Made by a program: the position numbers and the translations under genes. Under the pieces are notes generated by a model. The model worked only from the letters and a program-made list of their open reading frames with translations, was not told where the DNA came from and did not search any database. A stretch of 64,000 nt of DNA from Cubamyces lactineus (Eukaryota > Basidiomycota > Agaricomycetes > Polyporales > Polyporaceae): the NCBI GenBank assembly GCA_022376465.1, contig JACDTU010000005.1:360001-424000 (forward strand). Reading direction: 5' to 3'. This document shows, piece after piece, positions 1 to 11,648 of the stretch (position 1 is its first letter; each line of letters begins with the position of its first letter).

Positions 1-2
1 TG

Positions 3-335
3 GACTCGCTCTTCATTCCTCCGGAATACGTCCAGGATGCCGACCCCGTGTCACCGCCTGAGGGCGGGTCGGCGGGCGAGGACGGCTTGGCGGGCGAGAT
101 GCAGCACTCGGGCAAGTCGGTGGACAAGTGGTGGGGCTTCAAGATCGTGCTTGCGTACCCGCGCAAGGAGATCGAATGGGCACCTGAGAAGCGCATTGGG
201 GATATCGACGCGCTCAAGGGCGGCGCCCAGGTTGTCGTCGAGCCCATCGCGGACGAGGATTGCGCTCAGGGTAAAGCCAAGGGGCCTGCTGGGAGCGTGG
301 ATGACGACGATGAATACCACACTGAGAGCGAGTGA
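3..335 (+). CDS. C-terminal fragment of an unidentified protein (5' end outside window)
   Basis: The frame is open from base 3, with no start needed, to a TGA at 333-335, giving about 110 residues. It reads as one continuous exon. The middle is folded-looking (a WWGFKIVLAYP stretch around residues 42-52 of the fragment). The tail is acidic and disordered (a DDDDE run just before the stop). I do not recognise the family. The antisense frame over the same bases is also open, but the sense frame has the more natural amino-acid composition and a plausible acidic C-terminus. What lies upstream is outside the window. Confidence 0.45.
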   Translation, partial: DSLFIPPEYVQDADPVSPPEGGSAGEDGLAGEMQHSGKSVDKWWGFKIVLAYPRKEIEWAPEKRIGDIDALKGGAQVVVEPIADEDCAQGKAKGPAGSVDDDDEYHTESE

Positions 336-838
336 TGCGTTTGCATGGCTTTCTGGTCGCCTTCGCGGTGATATAGAGGGAGTCTCCCGGTCCGTTCGTT
401 CTCTAGACGTCACGATATCTTACAGACGGACTTGCTTGTCGTTAATCTGCTAATGTTGCTCTCGAGTTTCTCGCACTCCTATTCATGCTTTCTTGCGGAG
501 TTGTCGACAAATGCGATCATTCGGTGCAGCATGCTTCCGTACTTTCACAAGGGAACCACAGCACGTTTCATGGTACTTATATTGCGTCCTTGATTGCGTA
601 GCTTCACATGGCAATGGTTTCATTTGCGTTGGCTACAATTGCGTCTTAACGCTCTCAACGTATACTTGTCCTCAGCAGCCCCCGATCTAACATAGTAAGT
701 GACCGATAGACACGTGCTGTGGCCGACGCGTCAAATCTCCTTCTGGTGCCTTGTGCGAGCTGGGGTAAGTATGTACTTACCTTGATCCCGTGATACTGGA
801 GTCGTTTGCTGACTTTTCGTATTCGCATCTTCTATTTG
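336..838. other. Intergenic gap, nothing recognised
   Basis: Between two converging 3' ends. Only short unrelated open frames are present. I see no RNA gene or repeat. Confidence 0.5.
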
Positions 839-2123
839 TCAGGTCTCGAGGTCTTCCGCCTTGCAGATGAATGCCCTCAAAGCACGTTCTGGTTCATCCC
901 AATGGACCTAAGTAAGGTGTCAATGATGGTGAGGTCTCTCGTTCGTTGAAACGTCAGGTGTCATCGAACTCACGAAATGATTTGCCCCACGGATACGCGA
1001 CACGGTGATAGGCCGCATGCGTTTGCCATTCTTCTTTGCTTCGTCGATCTCGGCATGTAAAGCCCAACAACACCAGGGCATATCCCACACCGAGCGGTCG
1101 CACCACACGTATCGCAATTCGGCGCCCTTCCACGTGTCTGAGTCTGCGGTCTGTGCGAAATCGCTCGCCTGGGGCGGATAGAACGCTGCGTCCTTCAAGC
1201 GTTTGAACAACCCATAGCGAAGACCGTTGGCGTGCAGTAGGTCGTCCGAACCACCCGGACTCCCAGGTCCTCCACACAGCACACTGTCACGCTCCTCATC
1301 AGTCAACCGCATGATCGTAGGTACAGGGTCCTCTAGAGGGACGCGGTACTCGAGCTCTTCTGGAGTCGATCCGTGCTGGTAGTAGCCACTGACCCACTTG
1401 GCAAATTCAGCAACGACAATCTCAGGAGGTACAGTTGGGTCGATGAGGGGATTCCACGGTTCGGGTGGTGACGCGTACCCAAGCGGGCCATATGGGGGAT
1501 CTATCCGGACTTGAACGCTCTCTGAAAGGCTAAAGTACAGCAGAACATACCGTGAAGAACGATGCGGCGAACGTAGTGACCCAAGTTGACGCCTTGCACG
1601 TTCGAAGCGATGTCTCCATGGGCGAGGAGCGCCGTTAACCAGCACGCTCCGAAGGACCACCCGGCTACAATGACGCCTCCAGTGTCGGTCTCACGGTGAT
1701 ACGGCAAGATCCCTTCCTCCTTGACCAACGTCGCAAGCAGGGCGTATAGTTCCGCAGCACGATCGCGCATGTACGTCCATAAGTTCTCTTGCGTCTTCTC
1801 TTCTGCTGACTTCCCTTCAACCACCGGTCTCAGGAGGGCGAGTTCCTCTTCCGTGTAGGGTTGGGACCCAGGGTAGTCCCGTCTGTTCACAAGTATGATG
1901 CGTGCGTCATACTTTTCAGCGAAAGGAATCATCTTCGTGAAGCTGCCTGCGACGATGTCACGGAGCGGACCCGTGAGACCCAGTAGAGTGCAAGCTGCGG
2001 GATGTTTGTCTTACCGCCATGCCATGCATATCCGTGTAATATCACGAGCGTGACATATCCAGAGCTCCCCTTTGGTGCTCCGGAGTCTTTGATGATGTGC
2101 AGCGGCGAGGTCGAAGAAGCCAT
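839..2123 (-). CDS. Alpha/beta hydrolase, paralogue 1 (4 exons, 366 aa)
   Basis: Exons run 2123-2015, 1946-1551, 1500-974 and 907-839. Phases match those of the two paralogues downstream on the same strand. The protein is a single alpha/beta-hydrolase fold. HGYAWHGG near residues 30-37 fits the oxyanion-hole HG motif. GWSFG near residue 134 carries the nucleophile serine, in the GxSxG form. The catalytic histidine lies in NHF at the end of exon 3. The short last exon adds the usual VHWDEPE tail, which is missed if exon 3 is read through its GTGAGT donor. There is no signal peptide, so it is probably intracellular. The substrate is unknown; esterase or epoxide-hydrolase-like activity is possible. 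The start at 2123 lies 3' of a TATA-like site at about 2250-2243. Confidence 0.85.
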
Positions 2124-2242
2124 CTGGACGTAGCTGAAGTCACAGATTCTATTCTGACGAGTAGGCGGCCCGGGTCCGTCAACAGATGGGATGAACGCTG
2201 CGATGGGAGATGATTGAGGCCCATGAGAGGGGATAGAACACC

Positions 2243-2250
2243 CTCTTATA
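2243..2250 (-). promoter_or_regulatory. TATA-like element of hydrolase 1
   Basis: TATAAGAG on the minus strand, about 120 bases before the proposed ATG at 2123. The flank around it (2123-2290) is repeated at about 5130-5330. Confidence 0.35.
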
Positions 2251-2744
2251 GACTGTTTCTGCGCGTCAGGTATCGTTTAAGCACCGAGCGGCGTGCTACT
2301 TTGCTGAGATAGCACATGGATTCGTCATGGGAACAGCTCAGGCATATCTATCAGTTACGAGTCTGATCAAATCTCACCGATTTTACAGCTTCAATTGTGT
2401 AGGGACATACTAGTCGTATGAGAAAATAAGGCACGAGACGAGAGCACACTGTAGATCTCCCACGCGAATGCAACCGGCCAGCCGAGCTTACGGTCCACGA
2501 ATAAATGGAACTTGAGATGTCTGTTACTATACAGGTTGAAGGATGCCGTTACCAAGAACACTGGTACCTATCAAGCTTACGCCCTCAAGAAGTCTCCCTT
2601 CGATACAATTTTGGTGCCTGTTCATGCAGGTCTCCGTGGCTACAAGCTTTGTGGCGGTTCACAACTTACTCATCCGAGCTGGGGCCCTGGCCGACCGACC
2701 GACCTTGAGACGTAATACTCAGATTATCGTGCTGCAATAGTGGA

Positions 2745-3986
2745 CTACCTCCTTCGTACCTTGTCATCGTCGGCCTGACCAACGAGGGCGTGAATCGCCC
2801 TTTCAGGACTTTCCCAGTGGACCTGGAAGTCGTGTCTCAGCACATGTCATATCTAATCCGGTGGAGATACACCCACAAAATGGTTGGCCTGGCGCAATCT
2901 CAGAATTGTCACAGGACGCATGCGCTTCCTCGTCTTCTTCGCCTCGTCTATTTCCTCGCGAAGGCGCCACATGCCCCACAATACGTCCGAGATGGACTGA
3001 TCACACCACACGTACCTCAACTCCATCTCCCTCCACATGTCGTGCGCAGGATAGAACACCGCGTCGTGCAAGCGTTCGAACAAGCCATATCGGAATCCGT
3101 TTCCGAATAGCATGTAGTCGGAACCGCCAGGCCTGCCAGGCTTGTCGTAGAAGGCCGCGTCGCGTTCTTGAGGCGTAAGACGGAGTAGAGTCGGAGACGG
3201 CTCTTTCAGGGGCCTTTCGTATTCTATGTCCTCCGGCACCGTCCCGTGGTCGTAGTAGCCACTGACCCATTGAGCAAACACATTCGTCAACTGGTCCGGA
3301 GTCAACATGGTATCCAACAGGGGGTTGCTAGACTGCGCGTGATAGCCAAGCACCTGGTATGGTGGATCTGAACAACAATATATTGAGCACTAGATCTTGT
3401 GGAATGTACCGAACACTCACCATAGAACACGACGCGGCGTATGGTTTGACGAAGGTTGACGCCTTTGATATTACAGGCGAGATCACCGTGGGCCAACAAA
3501 CATAACATCCACACTGACCCGAGCGACCATCCCGCGAGGACGGCGCCGCCAGTCCTGGTCGCTGTGTCGAAGGGCTGTATCTTGCCTTCCGTGACAGATG
3601 TCGCGAGCCAAGTGTACAGCTCCACCGCGCGATCCCGCGTGAATGCCCACAAGATATCAAGAGTCTGTACTTCCCCTCCATCGCCTTCAACGGGCCGGAG
3701 AAGAGCGAGTTCCTCCTCAGAATACGGCTGACTGCCTGGATAGTCACGCCGATTGAGGAGCAGAACGCGGATCTTATGCTTTTCTGCTAGGGGAAGTAAT
3801 TTGCTGAAGATGCCTACACATGAGAATAAGCGAGCGATTGTAATACCATATGCATGTCCGAATAGTACCGTACGCACCTGAGTGCCATGCATATCCATGA
3901 AGCACGACTAGGGTAGTGTACTGCGGAGTACCTCGAGGCACTCCCGAGTCTAGGAAGACGTTCAGAACACCTGTAGAGAGCGGCAT
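2745..3986 (-). CDS. Alpha/beta hydrolase, paralogue 2 (4 exons, 356 aa)
   Basis: Exons run 3986-3878, 3813-3421, 3367-2877 and 2822-2745. Intron positions and phases are the same as in paralogues 1 and 3, and exons 2 and 3 have the same lengths as in paralogue 3 (393 and 491 bases). Motifs are HGYAWHSG, GWSLG with the serine near residue 133, NRRDYPGS after strand 4, and NHF|VHWESPE with the catalytic histidine. The last exon follows an intron with a GTGGGT donor. The chosen ATG starts MPLSTGV. An in-frame ATG at 4070 would add 28 residues, but these match duplicated flanking DNA rather than a fold element. Function is likely hydrolysis of an ester-like substrate; the substrate is unknown. 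Confidence 0.85.
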
Positions 3987-4412
3987 AGAGGGGAAGAGTG
4001 GTTCGCTGAGGTTCAGGACGTACGTCCCCGGCCTTACGAGGCTAAGAGTGGTTGGCCTCTTTGATATCACGACAGCGCCGGTTATAGCGCAAGACGGTGG
4101 TAACGGCCTGGTATTGCAGGTCTGTGGTGACTGGCTGACGGAGTCCCAGGCCCCAACTTCGATGTCCTGGAGACTCGGAGGAATAGCCTATATCTGCGGG
4201 GAGAATTGCTCCCGCATCGTCACATAGTATGCATGCGGTATGGCACGCGTGCAGATTGGTGTCCAAGGGAGTGTAGCTCGGCATTAGAAGCGGGCAGAGT
4301 TGCGCAACTATTCGGACGTCATGGTAGAGGGTTCAATACGACATTCGTGTACCTGATCCAAACGTCAGTTAAGCTAGGAACTCATCCTCGTTCGGGATAA
4401 TCTGCCACCCAC

Positions 4413-4990
4413 CTACTCAACTACAGTGTCATCTGACGGATTGCTACCAGCAGCGCTGACGGACTTGTATGCCTCAATGGAAGCCTGGCGTGTCGAGTTC
4501 GAATTGTTATTACCAGTTAGATTGCGACCTCTCGTAACGTAGATGCTCACGATGATCATGCTCAAGATGATGGGGACGATTGGGGCGATGGGCGAAAGCT
4601 ATCACGGTCCCGACGAACATTTTAGCGTTCTCGCTTGAATAAGTTCAAGTGAACGCGCACACTTTGTCCGGTACAATGTAAACATGATTACATTGCACGG
4701 GAAACGTGGCCAGCCCAGTGGTGACCGCCATGGAATAGTTTGCACCGCTCTCCAATGGTGGCAGGGAGGACGGGCGCGAGGGGCCCGCTCGTCCTTGAGC
4801 AGTAGGTGACCTGTCAGATTCTGAGCACGAGAAGCACTGCGGTGCATGCGATATGTCAAAAAGTGTACGTACTGGATTGGGTATGGGCCGCGCATTGGCA
4901 GGGAGAGGTTCATGCCGAGCGTCAGGGTGTACTTAGTATTCGGCCGTTATTCAGCGTCTAGTCTCAGCTGCAAAGACTAGACCCGATTGT
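4413..4990 (-). pseudogene. Truncated copy of the multi-pass membrane protein gene
   Basis: The minus strand matches exons 5-7 of the intact gene at 7235-8703. In the exon 6 equivalent the tryptophan of the conserved YRIWQ is a TGA stop, and the frame then shifts. The exon 5 equivalent carries a stop in the ITAVYS region. The last exon equivalent is still open and ends in nearly the same tail (SAAGSNPSDDT) as the intact gene. Nothing corresponding to exons 1-4 remains. Upstream the copy abuts a piece of duplicated hydrolase-1 promoter. Confidence 0.8.
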
Positions 4991-5129
4991 CGCGATGATC
5001 ACATGGCGTTAGGGCCCTTTTCACCAACATGACGAGACACGTTGGTTCGTCTATAGCTAGGAGAACGAGTCCGCATCGACGTGAGGGCTAAGTAGGGAGA
5101 TCCAAATATGGTAAGTCACGTGGAACGAG

Positions 5130-8040
5130 GCCGTCGAGGTAGCTGAGATTCAGATCGTAGGTCTGTGGAAGTCTTACGAAGAGCGACCCGGGTCCGTCAG
5201 TACACAGGTCGTGTGCTACAACAGGAGATGACTGAGTTCCGTGAAAGGTGAACAAATAAACCTTGAAGACTGATTTCTGCACGTCATGCAGCGTTCTAGC
5301 ACCGAACAGCGTCACGGTCATGACAGCCTGAGTGAGAGCGTCCTCTCACAAACAATGGGGACTCCACTATTGTGCAGGCTTTAGGCCGTCGTCACCAATC
5401 ATTCTTTAGCATGATAGACATTGGTACGTATCTTACGCCCTTTAAAAGTTCCCCTCACTGGCATTACATTTCCCGTGCCCCTTCATCATGACCACAAGCT
5501 TTTGCAGGTCACAACTTACTCATCCGAGGCGACACCCTTGTCGCCGACTGGTCAACCTTTCGACGTTATGATCAGGTCATCGGGTTACAGTGGTTAAATG
5601 CTCTTGTCGTACCTTGTCACCGCCGGCCGGGCCTATGAGGGCATCGAGGGCGCTTTGGGGATCATCCCAGTGAGCCTAGAGGGCCAAACTCAGATCACGT
5701 CCGAGTCACTGTATCTGACGGACATGCACTCACGAAGTGGTTGGCTTGACGTATTCTGTAAATTGTGACTGGGTGCATGTGCTTCCCCATCTTCTTCGCC
5801 TCGTCCATCTCTTCGCGAAGGCGCCATGCACCCCACCATGCGTCCGAGACCGACCGGTCGCACCACACGTACCTCACTTCCGTTGGCCTCCACATGTCGT
5901 GTGCGGGATAAAATGCCGCATCGTGCAGGCGTTTGAATAAGCCGTATTCAATGCCAGCCCCGACGAGCATGTAGTCAGAGCCACCGGGCTTCGCAGGCTC
6001 ATCATAGGTGACGGCGTTGCAATCCTGAGGTGTGAGGCGGCGTAGGGTCGGCGACGGCTCCTTCAAGGGTGCTCGGTACTCTATCTCCTCCGGCGTTTGT
6101 CCGTGTGCGTAGTAGCCACTGACCCATATGTTAAACGCTTCCAACATCTCGTCGGGTCCCAGTGACGTGTCGAATCGCGGGTTTTCAGACTTCGCCTGAT
6201 AGCCGAGTACCTGGTAAGGAGGATCTGAACGACGCGGTCAGCACGGAGCGTTGTAGAATGTGTGGGGCGGTTACCATAGAGCACGGCGCGACGTATGATG
6301 TTGCGGAGGTCGACGCCATTCACGCTGGTGGCTAGGTCGCCATTGGCCAACAAAGCGGTTATCCATATCGTTCCCAGTGACCAACCTGCAACGATGACGC
6401 CGCCAGTCCCGGTCGTCGGGTCGAATGCGCATATTTTCCCATCGTTGACACTCGTCGCCACCCAATCGTACAGCTCCAGAGCACGAGCCCGCATGAACGC
6501 CCATAGGTTATCACAGGTTTCCCGTTCTCCCCCGTCGCCTTCGATGGGTCGGAGCAAGGCGACTTCGTCCTCGGAGTAGGGCCGACTTCCAGGATAGTCA
6601 CGCCGATTGAGGAGCACGATGCGTGCATTGTATGTCCCTGCGAAGGGGAGCAACTTCCTGAAGATAGCTGTACACATTTCGCGGTGAGCCAGTGGTGCAC
6701 TGTGGAGAAATGTGATACACACCTGCGTGCCATGCATAGCCGTGGATCATAACCAAGGTCGTATATTGTGAACTGTTCTTGGGCACTCCTGAGTCTAGAA
6801 ATGCGTGCATGATAATCGTGTTGGTTTTTATCGCAAGATGGGGGCAGCTTCCGGGAGGAGTCAAGTTAAGACGCAGGATACAGGGATACTGAGTCTGGGA
6901 CGACGGGGCATCGTCTTATATGACGATAGCAAGACTTACGGTACACGGCGGCCACTGATTTTCCGCAGGTCCGCGGGGATTAGCTGACGGTCGGGTTAAA
7001 GGCTGAACCTTGTGAAGTCAGGGAAACTGCCTATTGGCGCGGCGAGAACAGCTCCCGCGATGTCATCTAGGTATACATGCGATCCCGGTACGCGTGCAGA
7101 GGGTGTCCATGGGAATTTAAACCGGCCCAAGAAGCGGCGCATAAGGGTTCTTGCAAACGCCCTCGCACCTGATATGGACGCCGTCTAAAATGAGAGATCG
7201 TCCTGTTTTCGGAATTTCAGGCTGGCACTCACCGTTATACCGCGGTGTCATCTGACGGGTGGCTACCGGCAGCGCTGACGGACGGGTTCCCTAGAGGGAC
7301 GGACTTGTGTGACTCTGTGTGAAGATTTGTCGACTCTGGGTCATCGTCCTGTGCGAACCCGCTCGTCGTTTCGAGGAACTGTGTGATATCGACAGTGATG
7401 TCCTTCAGTTCGTATGACGTGTCGAACGTCCCTCTTCGGCGTGCCCTCGCGTCGGCGGGCACAGCTGCGGCGAAGGAACTGAGTTGTGTCACAGTCGTGG
7501 GCCCAGCCCTGACGATCCTACGGTCGCTCGCAAGACCAATGCGGACGATGATCATGTTGAAAACGATGGATATGATCGGCGAAAGCTATCGCGGTCCCGA
7601 CGAACCCTATGTCAGCGCTCTCACTCAAACGCGTGAAGGTGAACGTGCGCACTATGTCCAGCACAATGTAGACCCCGTTCGACTGCACGAGGAACGTGAC
7701 CAGCCCAGCGGTAATAGCCATAGAGTATATTGCACCGCTTTCAATGATAGCGCGAAGGACGGGGGTGAGGGGCCCGGTCGACCCTGAGCGGTACTTGGCC
7801 GATTCGCGAGTGACCTGCCAGATCCTGTACGCGAGAAGCACTGTGGTGCATGGAATTTATCAGAGGAGCCGGTACCGAGCTGGACCCGGTGTGGACAGGG
7901 CTTACGGGTGGAGGAGAGGTTCGTGCCGAGCGTCAGGGAGTATACGGCCGTTATCCAGCGCCCGGTTTCGGTAGCGAAGATGTCGCCCGCGTGGGTGGAG
8001 GCCGTCGCGAGGGCCGTGTTAGACCCGATAGTCGCAGCTA
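5130..8040. repeat. Tandem duplication, unit B
   Basis: Starts with a second copy of the hydrolase-1 5' flank at 5130-5330. It shares the sequence CCCGGGTCCGTCA and the segment around the TATA-like site. Hydrolase 3 and the intact membrane-protein gene follow. The open frame at 5088-5321 (minus) lies inside the duplicated promoter and is not considered a gene. Confidence 0.75.
5577..6810 (-). CDS. Alpha/beta hydrolase, paralogue 3 (4 exons, 356 aa)
   Basis: Exons run 6810-6723, 6667-6275, 6224-5734 and 5675-5577. It is the closest relative of paralogue 2; exon 2 and exon 3 lengths are identical. Motifs are HGYAWHA, NRRDYPGS, GWSLG with the serine near residue 126, and NHF|AHWDDPQ with the catalytic histidine at the third intron. 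The start MHAFLDSG is chosen because alignment with the paralogues begins there. An in-frame ATG at 6864 would add 18 residues. The gene sits downstream of the membrane-protein gene on the same strand, as paralogue 2 sits downstream of the broken copy. This shows that the pair was duplicated as a unit. The substrate is unknown. Confidence 0.85.
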
Positions 8041-8703
8041 GCACACGAAGTGAGTGTACCATTCAGGATCCTCACGACGCCGAAGAGCGCATGCGCATGC
8101 TCACCTAGGAGTCCGCAGTAACCTATAATGGGGAGGATGACTACATAGACGCTCTGCCACACGACGTATGTTCGCATGATCTGGACCAGCGTTGCTTAGC
8201 ATAGAGTTATGGTTTGAACGTGTGGGGCGACCTACGACGACGCCATCCAGGATGAGTGTTTGGAGGCAGTACAGGGCGCTCTTCGTTACGAAGGTCGGCT
8301 GAGATACGTCTGCGAAGTACTGCTCGGGACCTCCAGGGAGCCCGGGACCGACCGTCAAGAAGCCCTGGTACACCCTTGCGATATTGACCCCCATTTCCTG
8401 TATAGGTCGGCCCTGTTAGCTGAGTGCTATTCATAGCCGGATGGGATCACTCTTACAGCGGTAGATAAGATGAGCAGGGCGCAGGAAGCTGCGAGCATTC
8501 CATAGTTCAACCGTCGTCGATTCCTATTCCGGACTAGAATCCACATCGTCAACGTGAACAGGAGGATTGAGTAGCCTGGTGTTGGCAAGTGATTCTCATC
8601 GTGAGCACCAGGGGTCAGAGGCGGTGGATATTGGGAGGAACGTACCATAGAGAATCCCTTCAAGGCATGTGGATATGATACCGGCGCCTCTGAGGGTAAG
8701 CAT
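7235..8703 (-). CDS. Multi-pass (about seven-helix) fungal membrane protein (7 exons, 366 aa)
   Basis: Exons run 8703-8646, 8575-8457, 8412-8236, 8180-8105, 8037-7906, 7840-7653 and 7585-7235. Hydrophobic helices are seen in every exon from the N-terminus to LSPIISIVFNMIIVRIGL at the start of the last exon. A hydrophilic tail of about 100 residues follows and would be cytosolic. Landmark motifs are CLEGILYGYS, LDGVVIMRTYVVWQ, LLAYRIW and IIESGAIYSM. This layout is common in Agaricomycetes, where large families of such proteins lack a known function. A receptor-like role is often supposed, but nothing here shows it. A TATA-like site about 105 bases upstream supports the start. No signal peptide is needed. 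Confidence 0.85.
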
Positions 8704-8804
8704 AGTAGTGGGCGTAGACTCGACGGGAGTGCACCGCGCGCGATGTCAACGTGTTTGCGTGGGGGAAGAGAGGCCAAACCCTGGCGCGCGTGCTTTGTAT
8801 CCGG

Positions 8805-8813
8805 ATATTATAC
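8805..8813 (-). promoter_or_regulatory. TATA-like element of membrane-protein gene
   Basis: TATAATAT on the minus strand, about 105 bases before the ATG at 8703. Confidence 0.35.
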
Positions 8814-11648
8814 CCTGGGAGGGTCGTCCGCGATCAAATTCGCCTCTTCGACGAGTGGAGGGTCAAAGATCAGCTGGGAGAAGGGGGGAGCAGCCGACTG
8901 AATGCAGCAACGGACGTGGACATCTCGGGATTTGGAAGACATCAGCTCAGCCCGAAGACCTTCTCCCTAGAGCGCTCAGCTGGGTAGCATATAGACGACC
9001 AGAAAACACGCAGCGCGCGCGTCGCCGAGTCCGGATTCCGGAACATGTCATGGCAGTGGCGAGCGATCTGGAAGTGCCGTAACTGGGGCGTCTGCTCACG
9101 ACTCCACGGCCCTCACGAGACGGACTTTCCCCTGCCTAGTTAGCTCGAGAGCGGCGGACGTGTCTGCACAAGATTGTCGTGCGAGAGACGGCGAACTTGA
9201 GAGTGCAGAATGCAGGGTGCAGGTGCGGGTTGCATGCGACGGTCAGCATGTTGTGATGGAGTTTAAGAAGCGCGCGGTTCTCCTATTCAAGCAGAAGTGC
9301 AGAAGTGAGATAAACCGACGTGATGACCCACCCAAGCCCACTTCGACTCCGTCGTCATCCTGCTCGTCGCTGCCCAGCTGGGGACACGAATTGGCTCCCA
9401 CCGCGTGCAGGCCGTGGGATCGACACTGCCATGTCGATGGAGTTCTATGGGAAAAGTGCCTGCCTCGAGCTCAGGCGCACTGCGCGAGCCTTGCGTTGCT
9501 CGCGGATCTGTCGATAGCATCAGCACGGGCGGCATTGTGCGGTCCAGATCCTGTACGCGAACTGGACAAAGGACCAAGAAGCTCTGCTGAACTACATGGC
9601 GGGCTATGCGAGCTGCTGCCGGCGGTATCTGACCCGGAGGCCAAGGGGTGTATGAGTGGAGCACAAGTGCATGCAATGGTATACTTCCGCGACACTCCGG
9701 CTTGCTGCATGCACTGGAGGACGCCATATGCAGGACGCCGTACTGAAACGGGAGCATCTAATCAAAGCTGGATAGAACGTCAATCCATCATCAAACGACT
9801 GACGGGGATGCTGGACCAACGCACGGCGGCAACCGGTCTTGCAGGCGGAACTTCGAAGGAAGCTGTTATAGCATCCACCTCCTTCGTTGCTCCGGACTTC
9901 GAGCCGCTCTCGTACTGCGCGTGTGGAGTTACTTTAAAAGCCGGGATATGCAGCTGCACATGTACTGCAGTGCAGCGCTACATTTGTGCGGATCCGATGC
10001 ACATGCATATGAGTAACCGCAGCACCGTCAAGGCTTGCCCCCTCGTCGGACCTCCCGCCGCCCTCCGCCCTCCCTCCGAGCGAACGTGCGCAGTCTAAGC
10101 CCTTCCGCCGCCGACGGTCCAGACCACATGCGAGAGCGAATCTGCGCTCCTACGACGATGACTACTGTATTGACAGTATTGTGCACTACCCGGGGTGCTC
10201 TGCTATCGTCGCTCCACAGAGGCGCAGCTCGCGCTGACCATCAACGCAGGGCGAAAGGGCGGAGGTTAACGTTGGTCGTTGAACGACTGCACCGCGCACA
10301 CTGCGCAACCTATAAACAAGCAAGGGTTTGTCAATACAAGGTCATGTCGATCCCAACCCCGGTACCGAGGAATTCCGAGCCACTTACGCGGGCGAGCGAC
10401 TCGTAACTGACAACGGTAAGTACTGAGGCCCGAGGTCTGGCATGACTGCATCCCGCCCAGCGCTCGCTCTATGTTGCCCGCCGAGGGGGGAATGGACAGA
10501 TATCCTTCTCCGGCCACTATAAGCGGCAGTTGGTCAATGTAGAGAAGACTACGTCAGTTCGACATCGGCCCCCGGCTCCGAGGATCTTGAGGACTCGAGG
10601 AAACACGGGGAAGAATAACTGTTGTAGCGGACGCATAGACGTCGAGGTTGCTAAGGACCAGGCTGGAGAGCGCATGCACTCGAGTATGCTGTTCCAGTCT
10701 TCGGAGTTTTCTGAGCCGTAGTGTGCCAGAGCGATGCGCTCACCGGTCCAAGAGAAGTGCGCGCGCAACTCGTCCGACGGGCAAGGTCTGAGGAAAAGAA
10801 CCGTTCAACGCTCACGCCAAAAGCACCTCCGGACGTCCTCCTTCTACGCACCTGTCTGTCCCCTACACTTCCATGCACCGAACATTCAACGGTATATCGA
10901 GCAGCCGCGTCGTGAAGACAAGCGCTTGTCATCGTACGACGCCAGATATGGCTTTGGGGCAAGGGCGGGCGTCGCGCTGAGCTAGTGTACGACTGCCATA
11001 GGGTTCGAAACAGGCGGAAGCGCAGCTACGTACTGCAGCAGATGCGTGTCGTATGATACGTACGCATGGAGGAAGGAGCGGACAGGAATCGAGAGCGCAC
11101 AAGCTGTCGAACGGGAAAGACTTACTGGCAGGAACATAAGCGCGATTCATGGTGTCATGAGTATATGCGCGAGTGCAAGCGGGGACGGAGGCCAACATAG
11201 AACAGATGCGCATGAAGGATGCATATGTCATGCAAATAGGGGGTATAAGCATCTACAAGAGCTCTTTAGCAAATTATATCTGAAGCCAAACACATTGTTA
11301 GCGCAAAAAGCTACGCGTTGCAGACAGCGAGCAGACGCACCATAGCGACGAGTCACCTACGTCGATTACTGACGGACGCCCTCCCGCAGTCGTCCCAACT
11401 CCCAACTCCCAACTTCCAACTCCCAAGCCACAGACGGGTATCAGACCTCTACTATTCACACTCATCCACGCCAACCCAGCCCTCGAACCTAGTAGCGCGC
11501 GCGGCCACGACCCAAGAAACCCCAAACCAAAAACGAGAAAAGTCTAACTCTATCGAACCTCGTCACCGTAGACATCGTACACGCTCGCCCTCGACTGCGC
11601 CGTTTTTCGACAGTCGCACGCGGCTCCAGAGCCCCACACAATAACAGC
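8814..11648. other. Gap without a supportable gene; one small membrane-protein relic
   Basis: The 312-codon plus frame at 9160-10098 is rich in Cys, Ser and Arg and has no family features. On the minus strand at about 9570-9540, the word TCGCGTACAGGATCTGG is shared with exon 6 of the membrane-protein gene (the AYRIW motif), and stops follow soon after. This suggests a decayed third copy. A CCAACTCCCAACT-type short repeat lies at 11396-11436. Confidence 0.4.

Larger units (their letters stand above)
2123..5000. repeat. Tandem duplication, unit A
   Basis: Contains the hydrolase-1 5' flank, hydrolase 2 and the 3' half of the membrane-protein gene. Equivalent points in unit B lie 2.81-3.0 kb to the right (for example 2745/5577, 3986/6810 and 4413/7235). 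Confidence 0.75.

Noticed and set aside
5088..5321. 77-codon minus-strand frame, possible gene start
   Set aside because: It aligns with the non-coding 5' flank of hydrolase 1 (2123-2290), so it is a duplicated promoter.
9160..10098. 312-codon open frame on the plus strand
   Set aside because: Cys/Arg/Ser-rich, overlapped by long antisense frames, no domain, and it covers a relic of the minus-strand membrane-protein family.
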